IMG/VR virus record: IMGVR_UViG_3300020579_000006
Coordinates: 1 to 64,000 of that record
Direction: 5' to 3' (one strand)
Origin: a virus
DNA: 64,000 nucleotides
A program made the translations under genes and the position numbers. The number at the start of each line of letters is the position of its first letter. Position 1 is the stretch's first letter. Below are positions 47,435-56,189 of the stretch, piece after piece. The notes under the pieces are model-generated. The model was not told the origin of the DNA. It saw only the letters and a program-made list of their open reading frames with translations, and ran no database searches.

Positions 47435-48073
47435 ATGAAAGTTGTTGCTGGAAAAGGTACGAAAGTAGACCCTAAGAAACCAAATCGGGCATGGGAAAAT
47501 GAATCCTACGAGTTGGTTGAAAATGTAAACCAAGGTCCGGCTGGTGCTCGCAAAGGTAAAGTTATGGGTGGGCATAATCAGACCTCCGATAACATGGCTG
47601 AAAAGAACCAGTTAATCGGAATAGACGGTGCTAAACAAGACCCGTATCGCGCCGAAGGTTCTGACTGGCCTGACGGCAAAACTAGCGCTGACGCCGACCA
47701 CGGTCAAGGTGGGGGGGCTACGTATGAAAACCCCAATGGCGGCGGCAAGAACGAGTTAGTTATCGATTCCGAGAATCAATGCGGGCCGCGTCACGTCGAA
47801 GATGATGGTTCTGGAGAACACGGTGCTGGTACACCCGTACCCGGCAATCGCGCTGCCCGAGTTGCATCGAACTTTCCTATTGACTGGAATGATGGCGAAA
47901 GCCGTTCAGATGGCGGAGAAATAAGCATCTGGCAATCTGTTGACCTACAAACCGGTCATATCGTTGGTGGCGAACAAACCAGAGTTATGGATGTTCCTGA
48001 TTTCAACGTTCACATACCGTCGGCTAAATCTGCCGGTTCTAAATCAGGCCGAGTAGCACGCGACCTAAAGTAA
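47435..48073 (+). CDS. Hypothetical virion-associated protein
   Basis: 212 residues, glycine-rich and low-complexity (GQGGGATYENPNGGGKNE), acidic. It sits between terminase and portal, where small head or packaging proteins are frequent. ATG preceded by AAGGAG. Confidence 0.5.
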   Translation: MKVVAGKGTKVDPKKPNRAWENESYELVENVNQGPAGARKGKVMGGHNQTSDNMAEKNQLIGIDGAKQDPYRAEGSDWPDGKTSADADHGQGGGATYENPNGGGKNELVIDSENQCGPRHVEDDGSGEHGAGTPVPGNRAARVASNFPIDWNDGESRSDGGEISIWQSVDLQTGHIVGGEQTRVMDVPDFNVHIPSAKSAGSKSGRVARDLK

Positions 48074-48075
48074 TA

Positions 48076-48090
48076 GTCCGGAAACTGAAC
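48076..48090 (+). promoter_or_regulatory. 15-bp word between genes
   Basis: GTCCGGAAACTGAAC, same orientation as transcription, right after the TAATA that ends the upstream gene. Confidence 0.65.
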
Positions 48091-48117
48091 ACTTAGAAGG
48101 GGCGGAGACAGCACAGA

Positions 48118-50190
48118 ATGTTACTGGATAAACCGAGCGTAGACACCCACGCCCCTATTCTTTTGGACGAAGCCAAACAGGTAATGTCTACAGGAGTTTG
48201 GGGGGACGATGCCGCCCTCAAGCTTGTAATTAAAGATGCTATTACTGCCGAGAACTTCGAACAAACTAAGCAATGGGTAGCTCTTTGGCCGACTGCTACT
48301 ATTCTTTACCAATCACCTTTTACTGCCCGTTATTGGGAAGGTACTCAGGTAGAAAAAGCCAACATTCCATTTTTTACGGTTGCTACTGCCGTAAACTCGT
48401 TATCTCCTAAAATCTTGAACGGTCTTTTCTACGAAGACCCCCCGTTTATGATTCGTAAACGGCCAGGAACTACAGAAAATGCTACCCGAGCAGTAGGAGC
48501 TATTCTAGCATACCAACTCGAAGACATTGGTTTCAAAGAGACTCTTCGTCTCGGAGTTACTAATGCTATCCTATTTGGAACGGCTATATGGAAGTGGGGT
48601 TGGGAAACGTATACGGAAGAACGTACTGTCTACAAACGTAAAACTCCTCCAGTAACTATTCCAAATGCTCCTGGTTTAGAAGACATACAAATTCACCCGG
48701 TCGATGAGGAAATCGAAGAAGAAGTAATCGAAGAGTATATCGACCGGCCTACTTTCGAACACATAGTAAATCTCCGCCACGTTCTGCCCGACCCCGGTCT
48801 TAATTTACCGGATATTAGAAAAGGTAAGTACGTAATCCACCGGATGTATCCGACTTGGAATGACTTAGACAAGTTACGCGACCGTCCTGGATTTAACATA
48901 CCGTCTCGTGAGAAACTGCTTGAATTATTCTTTGCTCCTAAAGAAGTAGCCGAAGCTAACGCGGCGGAACTATCGGTTCAGAATCCACTATATGATTTAA
49001 GAGCAGCACCTCGTTACGAAGTCACTACAGAAGACCCTTTTGCTCAACCACTAGAGTTACTAGAGCGTTGGGATAAAGACCGGTATATAGTAGTACTTAA
49101 TAAAAAACTCGTAATTTGTAGTGACGAAAACCCATACGGAGTGATTCCATTCCTATCCGTCAACTGGTGGGATGTACCAGAAGCTTTTTGGGGTATGGGT
49201 CTTGCGAAAACCATCGGTTCTGAGCAGAGACTCCAGCAAGGTATCACAAATGCTTGGCTAGATAACGTAGCGCTAAATCTTAATGGCGTCTACGTTCGTG
49301 TTATGGGTAAGGGCGTACCTACCCAAAGTATTCGCGTATCTCCGGGTAAAATCGTTAATGTTGATAACAAAGACGACTTCAAACCGCTGGATAGACTTCC
49401 TGCCGTGCCGGAAGCTGGCGCAGCCTTATCTATATCGCAAGCTAGAGCGGAGCAGGTGTCAGGAGCCAATGAGCCGGTTGTACAGGGCAGTATGGGCGGA
49501 CCAAAGACAAGCATGGGACGCACTGCTACTGGCGCAAATCTTATTGCCGGTGGTTCGGACTCTCGAATCCAGGATTTTGTAGAGAAAATAGCCAATCAAG
49601 TTTTTATACCGTTTTTGTACCAAGCCCATATTCTTAATTGTGGATTATTACCCTTATCCACAGTCCGCCATATTCTTAACGACGAACTCGAACATGAGTA
49701 CGTAAAAGAGAAACAAGGCGACATACTAGATATCATTAATGCACGAGTTAAGTTCTCTATTGGTGCGGGTGCGCGTTTAGCTGCCCGTCGCAATATGGCC
49801 CAGTCCTTACCTTTGATTATGCAGTATCTAGCCAATCCCGAAGTAGTCCAGTCTTTGGCCGTCGAAGGTAAGAAAGTAGACCATGACGAGTTAATGGCGA
49901 TGGTTTGGGAAGTTTCAGATTGGAGAAACTTCAGAGACGTAATCAAGCCTATGGATAAACAAGACATGCAGAGATGGCAGTTAATGCAACCGGGAGCCAA
50001 GGCTCAAGTACAACTCCAAGGTAAAGCCCAATTACAACAACAGAAATTTGAACAAGAACAACAACTCCGGGAAGATGATAACTTCGGACGTGCTGGCCGT
50101 GAAATTCTACGGTCGGCCATAGAAAAGGCTGGAGAACCAGACGCGATAACCGGGGTTCCGGGTGGCGTCGGGTTCGGAAGTAACACATAA
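48118..50190 (+). CDS. Portal protein
   Basis: 690 residues. The N-terminal region has a head-tail connector pattern (WPTATILYQSPFTARYWEGT), NAILFGTAIWKWGWETYTEE and GVIPFLSVNWWDVPEAFWGM; the C-terminus is a long Gln-rich coiled coil (VQLQGKAQLQQQKFEQEQQL). Position directly after terminase and before scaffold and capsid supports the role as the dodecameric DNA gate. It is in the size range of podovirus portals. TAATG coupling with the next gene. Confidence 0.85.
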   Translation: MLLDKPSVDTHAPILLDEAKQVMSTGVWGDDAALKLVIKDAITAENFEQTKQWVALWPTATILYQSPFTARYWEGTQVEKANIPFFTVATAVNSLSPKILNGLFYEDPPFMIRKRPGTTENATRAVGAILAYQLEDIGFKETLRLGVTNAILFGTAIWKWGWETYTEERTVYKRKTPPVTIPNAPGLEDIQIHPVDEEIEEEVIEEYIDRPTFEHIVNLRHVLPDPGLNLPDIRKGKYVIHRMYPTWNDLDKLRDRPGFNIPSREKLLELFFAPKEVAEANAAELSVQNPLYDLRAAPRYEVTTEDPFAQPLELLERWDKDRYIVVLNKKLVICSDENPYGVIPFLSVNWWDVPEAFWGMGLAKTIGSEQRLQQGITNAWLDNVALNLNGVYVRVMGKGVPTQSIRVSPGKIVNVDNKDDFKPLDRLPAVPEAGAALSISQARAEQVSGANEPVVQGSMGGPKTSMGRTATGANLIAGGSDSRIQDFVEKIANQVFIPFLYQAHILNCGLLPLSTVRHILNDELEHEYVKEKQGDILDIINARVKFSIGAGARLAARRNMAQSLPLIMQYLANPEVVQSLAVEGKKVDHDELMAMVWEVSDWRNFRDVIKPMDKQDMQRWQLMQPGAKAQVQLQGKAQLQQQKFEQEQQLREDDNFGRAGREILRSAIEKAGEPDAITGVPGGVGFGSNT

Positions 50191-50405
50191 TGAAAAGAAT
50201 AATTGAAATAGTTAATGAACATGATGCATTCGAATATTGTATAGATGGTTCTGGTCCTAAAATAGAAATTACAGAAGATACAACGGTTGTTTCGAATTCA
50301 GACCCGACACGTCCTATAAAAATAACAACCTTGCATAAATATCGTATACCAGAAGGTTACAAAGTTAGTATGTTTGAAATAGCGAAAACCGAAGTATATA
50401 AGTAA
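50190..50405 (+). CDS. Hypothetical small protein
   Basis: 71 residues, beta-rich (GPKIEITEDTTVVSNSDPTR). Followed by a 15-bp word copy (50407-50421). Function unknown. Confidence 0.5.
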   Translation: MKRIIEIVNEHDAFEYCIDGSGPKIEITEDTTVVSNSDPTRPIKITTLHKYRIPEGYKVSMFEIAKTEVYK

Positions 50406-50406
50406 A

Positions 50407-50421
50407 GTCCGGAAACTGAAC
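50407..50421 (+). promoter_or_regulatory. 15-bp word between genes
   Basis: GTCCGGAAACTGAAC, sense orientation, just after the stop codon and before the ribosome-binding site of the next gene. Confidence 0.65.
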
Positions 50422-50437
50422 GCGAAAGGTTCAAGAG

Positions 50438-50806
50438 ATGCAATCAGAAGTAGCTTACAACCGTATTGAAAAAATGCGTGGGGAGGAACTAACCCCCGAA
50501 GAAAAATATGAGATAGACCAGTATTTTCGTGGTCGAGCGTTATCTCAAATAACCGTTACTGAAGGATACCAAGAAATTTTAAGTATGCTTCAAAGCTACG
50601 TAGTAGACGCGGTTGAAAAACTCGTAGCGGTGGACCCGGCTGAAACCACAGAAGTACTGGCTTTTCACGCGGTAGCTTATGCAGCCAGTAAAATACACTC
50701 GAAGTTTCAACAAGATGTAAATGCGGCGGTTGATGCATCAAGAACAACCCCGTCAGCTATTAAACAGTTTGCAAAAGCGGCCCCGGTACCCGCAGGAAGT
50801 TTGTAA
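50438..50806 (+). CDS. Hypothetical helical protein
   Basis: 122 residues, helical (YNRIEKMRGEELTPEEKYEI and AVAYAASKIHSKFQQDVNAA). Lying between portal and scaffold it could be a head-assembly protein. No family recognised. Confidence 0.5.
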   Translation: MQSEVAYNRIEKMRGEELTPEEKYEIDQYFRGRALSQITVTEGYQEILSMLQSYVVDAVEKLVAVDPAETTEVLAFHAVAYAASKIHSKFQQDVNAAVDASRTTPSAIKQFAKAAPVPAGSL

Positions 50807-50854
50807 CCGGAAATCCCGTAGTCGTTTCGGATTAAACGATACAAGGAGAATGAT

Positions 50855-52054
50855 ATGAGTGAACCACTCGCAGTAAATAGAACGCCCGTAGACCCGTTTA
50901 GTTTTGAAGACCCTCGATTTGCAGGGGTCGATACAGCAGTGCGCAGAGAAGATTTACCGGTCGCAGACGATGACGGTTGGGAAGACCCTGGATTTCAAGC
51001 TACACAACGGGTTCCAGCTAGTAACCAATTTTTTAAAGACCTAAGCGATATCGCAGACGAGACTCCTGAAGTACAGGAAGTTCTCGATGCCGAAGTACTA
51101 GCAGCTACTCCTCCGCCTCCCGCTCCAGCGGTTGCCACAGTTGTAGTACCCGACCAACCTGAAGTTATCGAATATGACGATGGTTCCTCAGTCACCATAG
51201 AAAAGACAGCCAAGGGATGGAGCGCTACTTTAGATAGTAATACATCTAGTGGCGTAGAAATCTTCCGTGGTAAAACCAAAGACGAAATGTGGCGTAATCT
51301 AGCGGCAGGCAAAATTAACGCTACCCGTAAGATTAATTCACTGAATCGTCAGATTAAGTTGGGTCAACCCGAGGTTTCTCAGACTCAACCTGCCGCACCA
51401 AAAGTCCGGGAACTGACCGCCGACGAAGTGTTCGAGCTTAAAACTCAACTTCAGAATAACCCCGACCTAGCATTCCAAAGTTGGTTCCAAAAGAAAACCG
51501 GTAAAACTGTGGAACAACTAACCACTCTAGCTGAAAAAGGCGAAGAGGCTAACGAGAATCTTCGTCAGGAATATGAAGCTAAATCGTTTAGAGCTGAATA
51601 TCCTGAATATTTTAATACTGACGAAAACTATCAGTCACTTCTAGCTTGGCTCAGAAAACACAAAAACCTAGATAAAGATATTTTACAGTTTAACGCAAAG
51701 AATTTAGGAGAAGCTTTTGAAGACCTATCCTCTGACGGATTGTTAGATGAAGCTCCGAAAGTAGCTCCAGTAAGACGAGCATCTGCACCACAACCTACCC
51801 CAGTAGCCGCTACCCCAGTTCCTGATGTTGTGCCTGCACCCGCTCCAGCGCCTGCTCCCGACCCACGGATTGTGGGAACGACAAAGCGGCGAGTACGTGG
51901 TAATTTCGGTATACCTCAGAGCGCTATTACCAACGCTCAACCGGTCGCTGAAACCGCACCTACAGACGAAGAGTTGGATAATCTTTCTAACGATGAAATC
52001 AACCAGTTATTCTCTGGTGTTCGACGTTTAAGAGCACAATCCGCTCGGCGCTAA
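50855..52054 (+). CDS. Scaffold-like protein
   Basis: 399 residues. Acidic N-terminus, proline/alanine-rich linkers (ATPPPPAPAVATVV, VPAPAPAPAPDP), a helical middle (TADEVFELKTQLQNNPDLAF) and a short basic C-terminus (GVRRLRAQSARR), which in scaffolding proteins contacts the capsid. It directly precedes the capsid gene. Assignment rests on place and composition. Confidence 0.65.
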   Translation: MSEPLAVNRTPVDPFSFEDPRFAGVDTAVRREDLPVADDDGWEDPGFQATQRVPASNQFFKDLSDIADETPEVQEVLDAEVLAATPPPPAPAVATVVVPDQPEVIEYDDGSSVTIEKTAKGWSATLDSNTSSGVEIFRGKTKDEMWRNLAAGKINATRKINSLNRQIKLGQPEVSQTQPAAPKVRELTADEVFELKTQLQNNPDLAFQSWFQKKTGKTVEQLTTLAEKGEEANENLRQEYEAKSFRAEYPEYFNTDENYQSLLAWLRKHKNLDKDILQFNAKNLGEAFEDLSSDGLLDEAPKVAPVRRASAPQPTPVAATPVPDVVPAPAPAPAPDPRIVGTTKRRVRGNFGIPQSAITNAQPVAETAPTDEELDNLSNDEINQLFSGVRRLRAQSARR

Positions 52055-52081
52055 GAACTAAACGACTCTAAAGAGAAATCT

Positions 52082-53773
52082 ATGAGTTATTCTCCCGCGA
52101 GTATTCAGACTTCCGGTGCGCTTCCTAACTTGGTTGCGATTTACTACGAACGTCAGAGTATTCCTAACCTGAAGGCCCAAACACCCTTCTTATCCATGAC
52201 TATTTAAGCTGCTTGGTCATGCAAACCGAAGTGGTAGATATTGAAGCAGAAACCACTTCCGCTACGGTCAGGAAATCAGATTCAATTTTTCACCTATGCT
52301 CTATTGGCGGCTAATACCAACCAAGCGGCAGAAGGTACTGTTGGGTCTCCAATTTCCGAAAGCTCCACTAAAATCATAGCGACAATTGGTCAGTTGAAAT
52401 CATCGGCTGACTTTAAATTTGGCTATATCCGTTAACCCCTTATTAGCATCTAATATAAGAAGAGACGGAGGTAAGATTCCAATGGCTATTATAAGTAAAA
52501 CGAAATGGGCATACGTCGCCGCAATGGTGGACGGAGAAGGTCACATTTCCATAGCAGGGACCAAATCAGGGCAAGGCTATAAAGGCAAACCCTATTGGTT
52601 AATAGATTGTAAGATTGGTATTTCAAACACTTCTGTGGAACTAATGAAGTGGCTAAAAGAGAATTTTGGCGGCGAATATCATGACGGTGGACAAGGTTCT
52701 AGAAGAATTTGTTATAGATGGAACCTTCAAAACTACAAACAAATGGAAAAATTTGTTCTTGCAATCCTGCCTTATATGGTTATTAAGAGAAAACAGGCAC
52801 TTTTAGCTCTTGAGTTTTTTCGTATGTTTGGGCAGAAAAACCCGGCTAAACGATTAGAACTAGCTAGAAGATGCCAAGCTCTTAATAGAGGAATAACCCC
52901 AGAGACTAATACGCCAAACCCGGTTTTAGAACCGGTGAAGATAGAGTCCGAACTTACTAGTGATAGTAAGAGTGCAGCAGTAGTGATACTGCCAGATAAC
53001 GTCGATTTTAAAGTACGCTATCTTACCGCAGAAAACTCGGTAGCCTAAACACATTTGACGCTGACTTTATTAACAGTTCCGACCTAGCTATGGACGTAGC
53101 GATTGACGACCCGTCGTTACTTCAGAACCTAGCAACCGAACTAAATTATCGCCTTGCTCTTACCCTCAACTCGCTCGTTCAGCTTACCTCTGACAGCGCG
53201 GTTGGTGTTGATGGCACGGTTAACATCCAGTTAGCAAACGGTTCATACCTTACTGCTAACAACCTCCGTACCGCTACTCAGCAATTGGCTGGCGTAAATG
53301 CCCGTCCACTTACTAAGGACGGTTACTGGGGCGGAATTATCCATCCGTTCGTTGTACACGACGTGCTAAACGACACGTCCGTCAATGGATTGACTGACAT
53401 CCTAAAGCGCAACGGTGATTCAGCACAAAAACTATTTGCGCCCCTGTCAAACGAGGAAGTTATCGAGTTCGCTGGCTGCCGTTTCAAACAGACCACGACC
53501 GCACCTTCCGTAACCATCTCCAGCAACACGTACTACAATACGTATATTTATGCTGATGATGCCCTCTTTAGTGTCTTCCTTGGAAAAAATCCTGAGTCCG
53601 GTGAAAAGAACTACCGACTTATGATACAAGAAGCTCCTAGCCAGGGTTCAGTGAGCGACCCCGCACGACAGATAGGAGGTTGGGTTTCGTACAATGTTAA
53701 GTATACCAACACTCTTCGTCCCGGTTCCACTATGGTTCTTCGACGCCTACAATCGGAAACTTCGAGTTCGTAG
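52082..53773 (+). CDS. N4-gp56-type major capsid protein, interrupted twice
   Basis: Exon 1 (52082-52201) reads MSYSPASIQTSGALPNLVAI to FLSMT; exon 2 (about 52247-52394) reads QKPLPLRSGNQIQFFTYALL to IIATIGQ; exon 3 (53058-53773) reads YADFINSSDLAMDVAIDDPS to the end. Joined, this gives ~328 residues resembling the N4-gp56 major capsid family (K/R-P-L-P, E-G-T, YADFxxxSDLA segments). Exon 2-3 joining removes a group I intron and restores the codon TAC (Y) across the junction. Exon 1-2 joining needs removal or bypass of about 42 nt with TAA and TAG in frame. Exon 3 is more G+C-rich than the rest. Confidence 0.8.
52195..52246 (+). other. 42-nt interruption with P1-like hairpin and two stops
   Basis: CATGAC (52195-52200) pairs with GTCATG (52216-52221), extended by U52201-G52215, exactly as the U-G pair at a group I 5' splice site. 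In frame are TAA (52205-52207) and TAG (52235-52237). The codon before the TAA is ATT and the one after the TAG is ATA, so a ribosome leaving at the first and landing at the second would resume in frame. No intron core fits in this length. Confidence 0.6.
52395..53057 (+). mobile_element. Group I intron in the capsid gene
   Basis: 663 nt. P1 forms between exon GGUCAGU (52388-52394) and intron GCUGAC-U (52406-52412), with a U-G pair at the splice site. Core signals are CAGAGACUAA (52900-52909, R), the P8-like hairpin CCGGTTTTAGAACCGG (52919-52934), AAGATAGAGTCC (52938-52949, S) and a P9-like hairpin CTTACT/AGTAAG (52953-52970). The intron ends in G (53057) and ligation gives CAG-TAC-GCT, restoring the capsid frame. 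The core lies within the 3' part of the endonuclease ORF. Confidence 0.85.
52482..53048 (+). CDS. LAGLIDADG homing endonuclease in the intron
   Basis: 188 residues from ATG 52482 (GGAGG upstream). YVAAMVDGEGHISIAGTKSG (~10-29) is a LAGLIDADG-type helix ending in the catalytic acidic residue. Only one such motif is seen, so the enzyme should be a homodimer. FGGEYHDGGQG and RKQALLALEFF follow the family pattern. Its C-terminal ~50 codons double as the intron core, an economical overlap. It would spread the intron to intron-free capsid alleles. Confidence 0.85.
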   Translation: MAIISKTKWAYVAAMVDGEGHISIAGTKSGQGYKGKPYWLIDCKIGISNTSVELMKWLKENFGGEYHDGGQGSRRICYRWNLQNYKQMEKFVLAILPYMVIKRKQALLALEFFRMFGQKNPAKRLELARRCQALNRGITPETNTPNPVLEPVKIESELTSDSKSAAVVILPDNVDFKVRYLTAENSVA

Positions 53774-53900
53774 GAGTAACCTTTTCCACTTAGTTAGCAT
53801 CTAATTAAGTGCGGTTCAGTGCAGAGAAATCTGCGCTCCACTCTGGTCCCAGAGTAATGGGCAACTGGAAACGGGGGTGCCTCGAACACCCCCTATCCAA
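53774..53900 (+). ncRNA. Four-hairpin structured segment after the capsid gene
   Basis: CTTAGTTAG/CTAATTAAG (53789-53809), GCAGA-GAAA-TCTGC (53821-53834, GNRA loop), ACTCTGG/CCAGAGT (53840-53855) and GGGGGTG/CACCCCC (53873-53893). Perfect stems in a row, between the capsid stop and a GIY-YIG gene. The last may terminate capsid transcription; the set could be a structured RNA or the scar of a mobile ribozyme. Confidence 0.5.
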
Positions 53901-53918
53901 CTCTTTCGAGGAGAGAAA

Positions 53919-54455
53919 ATGAAGTTTATTATTTATATTGTAAGAAACAAAATTAACAATAAGGTTTACGTTGGCAAAACATCTCAAAAACTCCGTCGCA
54001 GATGGTCCCATCATATCTCCCATGCTCCCGGCGACCCGTATTACTTCCACAGAGCTATTTGTAAGTATGGCTCAGAGAACTTTGAAATATCTGAAATTGA
54101 CTGCGCCGAAGAACTAACAACTGCAAATCAGCTAGAACAACAATATATACAAGAGTTTAAATCTTATAACCCCGAGTTTGGTTATAACAGTACGTTTGGC
54201 GGGGACGGGGTGCCTTGTACTCCCGAAGCAAAAGAAAAACACCGTCAATCAATGATTGGCAAACCCAAATCTATAGAATCTCGGCAAAAACAAAGTATTT
54301 CCGTAACAGGTGTAAACAACCCTCGTTATGGCTGTCCGGTTTCGGAAGAAACCCGTTTAAAGAGAAGTCTAAAATTAGCAGGCAGACCGAGACCTAAAGA
54401 AGTTATAGACAGAATCACATTAGCCAAGTTTCTTAAAACAGTAGCTTGGGGTTAA
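53919..54455 (+). CDS. GIY-YIG homing endonuclease
   Basis: 178 residues from ATG 53919 (GAGGAGAG upstream). MKFIIYIVRNKINNKVYVGK has the GIY (IYI) and YVG motifs, R in RRRWSHH and E in LEQQYIQEF complete the core, and two NUMOD3-like repeats follow (KEKHRQSMIGKPKS). It interrupts the capsid-distal operon. Confidence 0.85.
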   Translation: MKFIIYIVRNKINNKVYVGKTSQKLRRRWSHHISHAPGDPYYFHRAICKYGSENFEISEIDCAEELTTANQLEQQYIQEFKSYNPEFGYNSTFGGDGVPCTPEAKEKHRQSMIGKPKSIESRQKQSISVTGVNNPRYGCPVSEETRLKRSLKLAGRPRPKEVIDRITLAKFLKTVAWG

Positions 54456-54456
54456 G

Positions 54457-54630
54457 ATGTATAAATGCTTTGTTCTACACAGCATGAGTTCTCTTCTCCA
54501 ACGAGCATATTGGAGAAGTATAAACGAGTTTTTTGAAGTACAACCGCATCATTTAGCGTTTAAAGAACATAGAATTAGCGAATTTGGAAACTGCCAGAGA
54601 TGTGGCTGGCGTCCTAAAGTAAAGGAGTAA
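54457..54630 (+). CDS. Small protein with a CxxC pair
   Basis: 57 residues: MYKCFVLHSMSSLLQRAYWR then FGNCQRCGWRPK. One zinc-knuckle-like pair at the C-terminus. It lies immediately after the endonuclease stop. Function unknown. Confidence 0.5.
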   Translation: MYKCFVLHSMSSLLQRAYWRSINEFFEVQPHHLAFKEHRISEFGNCQRCGWRPKVKE

Positions 54631-54658
54631 CATGACTTAGTAACCAATGGAGGTTTCT

Positions 54659-54976
54659 ATGTCACGGTCATATCGTCGGCCTGCTAGCGCAATTACTACG
54701 TGTAATAGTGCGAAACAGGATAAGATTTTAGCTCATCGTGGAGTACGTCGGGCGCAAAACCATGCTCTACGTACCTGTCAAGATTGGGACGAGTTGTTAA
54801 TTCCCCATAAATACGAGTGTTCTTGGAACGAAACGTATTGTTGGGGTCGAGACGGAAAACAAAGATTATATTTTCTATCTGATTTTGAATACCTATGGGT
54901 TCACCCAATCACAGGAATAATTGAACCGTTACATGAAAATGGAGCGGAAATGTTTGCAGCACTAAAAAGAAAATAG
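54659..54976 (+). CDS. Hypothetical protein
   Basis: 105 residues from the second ATG, which has GGAGG at the right distance. Basic N-terminus (SRSYRRPASAITTC), aromatic C-terminus (RLYFLSDFEYLWVHP). Function unknown. Confidence 0.55.
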   Translation: MSRSYRRPASAITTCNSAKQDKILAHRGVRRAQNHALRTCQDWDELLIPHKYECSWNETYCWGRDGKQRLYFLSDFEYLWVHPITGIIEPLHENGAEMFAALKRK

Positions 54977-55005
54977 CAAAAAGCATATCAGAAGGATAAT
55001 TAGAA

Positions 55006-55488
55006 ATGGCGCATCCTAAAGAACATCTAGTATACGACTCCAGAGGGGTTGTTACTTACAATACAGAGACTAACGGCCAGTTGACATTGGGGCATTTGTC
55101 CCCGGAAGTTTTACGCGACCTAGCCCGCAATGAAGCCGCCAGTCATGAATGGCGGAAAGCTGCTGTCGAGTTGCTGCTGGAAAAACAACACCCGCACGCT
55201 AACCATCCTGAGTTGCGCGAACTAGTGTTTCAGATTAAAGCTGAAAAAGAAGCTCGGGTTGAAGTCGAAGCTTTGGCTGCCGAAGCCAAGCATGAAGAAC
55301 CATTTGCTAATGACCAGACTGCGGAAGCTTTGGTTGACGAGTTTATAAACCAGCCAGAAGCTCGGGCCGAGTTAGTGAAGGAAGAAGCGGTTCCAATTGA
55401 GGAGCACCCGTTTTTTAAACAAAGTCCGGTTTCCGGACAATGTGAAGCTCAAGATATCGAATCCTTGGAAAAACTCGCAATAGAATAA
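55006..55488 (+). CDS. Helical hypothetical protein
   Basis: 160 residues, alanine/glutamate-rich, helical (EVLRDLARNEAASHEWRKAA). A symmetric 15-bp word (55424-55438) codes for SPVSGQ near the C-terminus. TAATG coupling to the histidine phosphatase. Confidence 0.55.
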   Translation: MAHPKEHLVYDSRGVVTYNTETNGQLTLGHLSPEVLRDLARNEAASHEWRKAAVELLLEKQHPHANHPELRELVFQIKAEKEARVEVEALAAEAKHEEPFANDQTAEALVDEFINQPEARAELVKEEAVPIEEHPFFKQSPVSGQCEAQDIESLEKLAIE

Positions 55489-56120
55489 TGGACGGTCAGA
55501 AACATCTGCTTGTTCTAGCTGTCCGCCACGGCCAGACAATCCTTAACGCTAAAGATGCTTTCAGGGGACCGATAGATGCGCCTTTGGACGCACAGGGTTT
55601 TAGAGATGCTAACGAAGTAGCTCACTATCTAGAATCAGAACCAGTTTCCGCTATATTCCATTCTGATAAAAAAAGAACTCGCGCTACTGCCGAAACTATC
55701 GCCCGTCTAAAAAAAATGGAAGTTTACCCAAACCCGAATTTAGCGGCTTGGAATGTAGGGGACCTTGGCGGTCAACCTAAAGATGAAGAGAATACTGAGT
55801 TAGTACACTGGCATGTAGAACACCCAGATGTACCGCTTCCTGGTGGCGAATCGTTAAATCAGTTTAAAGCTCGTATCCACCCGCTAATTATAGATGCTAC
55901 AGACCTAGCGATGAAAACCGGTTTACCGGTAGTACTAGTAGTACACTCCAGCGTAATACATGAAATCGGCAATATGATTGGCGGCCATCACGAATACACC
56001 CTTGTCGAACCCGGTGGCGTAGCGGCTATTTATATACAAGATGGTAAACTCGACGCCTGTCCTATATTCAAGGCAAGACCTGAAAGCAAGTCCCGCCGTC
56101 GCGCCGATATAATGACTTAG
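55488..56120 (+). CDS. Histidine phosphatase (phosphoglycerate mutase-like)
   Basis: 210 residues. LAVRHGQTILN (~11-21) has the catalytic RHG, FHSDKKRTRATAETIA (~56-71) the second Arg, PGGESLNQFKARI (~115-127) and VVHSSVIHEIG (~145-155) with the second His. All four catalytic positions are kept. It lies among virion genes, an unusual place; its substrate is unknown (small phosphometabolite or protein). Confidence 0.85.
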   Translation: MDGQKHLLVLAVRHGQTILNAKDAFRGPIDAPLDAQGFRDANEVAHYLESEPVSAIFHSDKKRTRATAETIARLKKMEVYPNPNLAAWNVGDLGGQPKDEENTELVHWHVEHPDVPLPGGESLNQFKARIHPLIIDATDLAMKTGLPVVLVVHSSVIHEIGNMIGGHHEYTLVEPGGVAAIYIQDGKLDACPIFKARPESKSRRRADIMT

Positions 56121-56189
56121 TTGTAAAACCTCTCAAGTTCTTACCCGTTAAAAGGTACCGTTTTTCAAATCTAATTAAAGGATAAACTC

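Noticed and set aside
52205-52237. Stop-codon reassignment to explain TAA and TAG in the capsid gene
   Set aside because: All other genes use TAA, TAG and TGA as normal stops at overlaps and gene ends, so a recoded genetic code does not fit.
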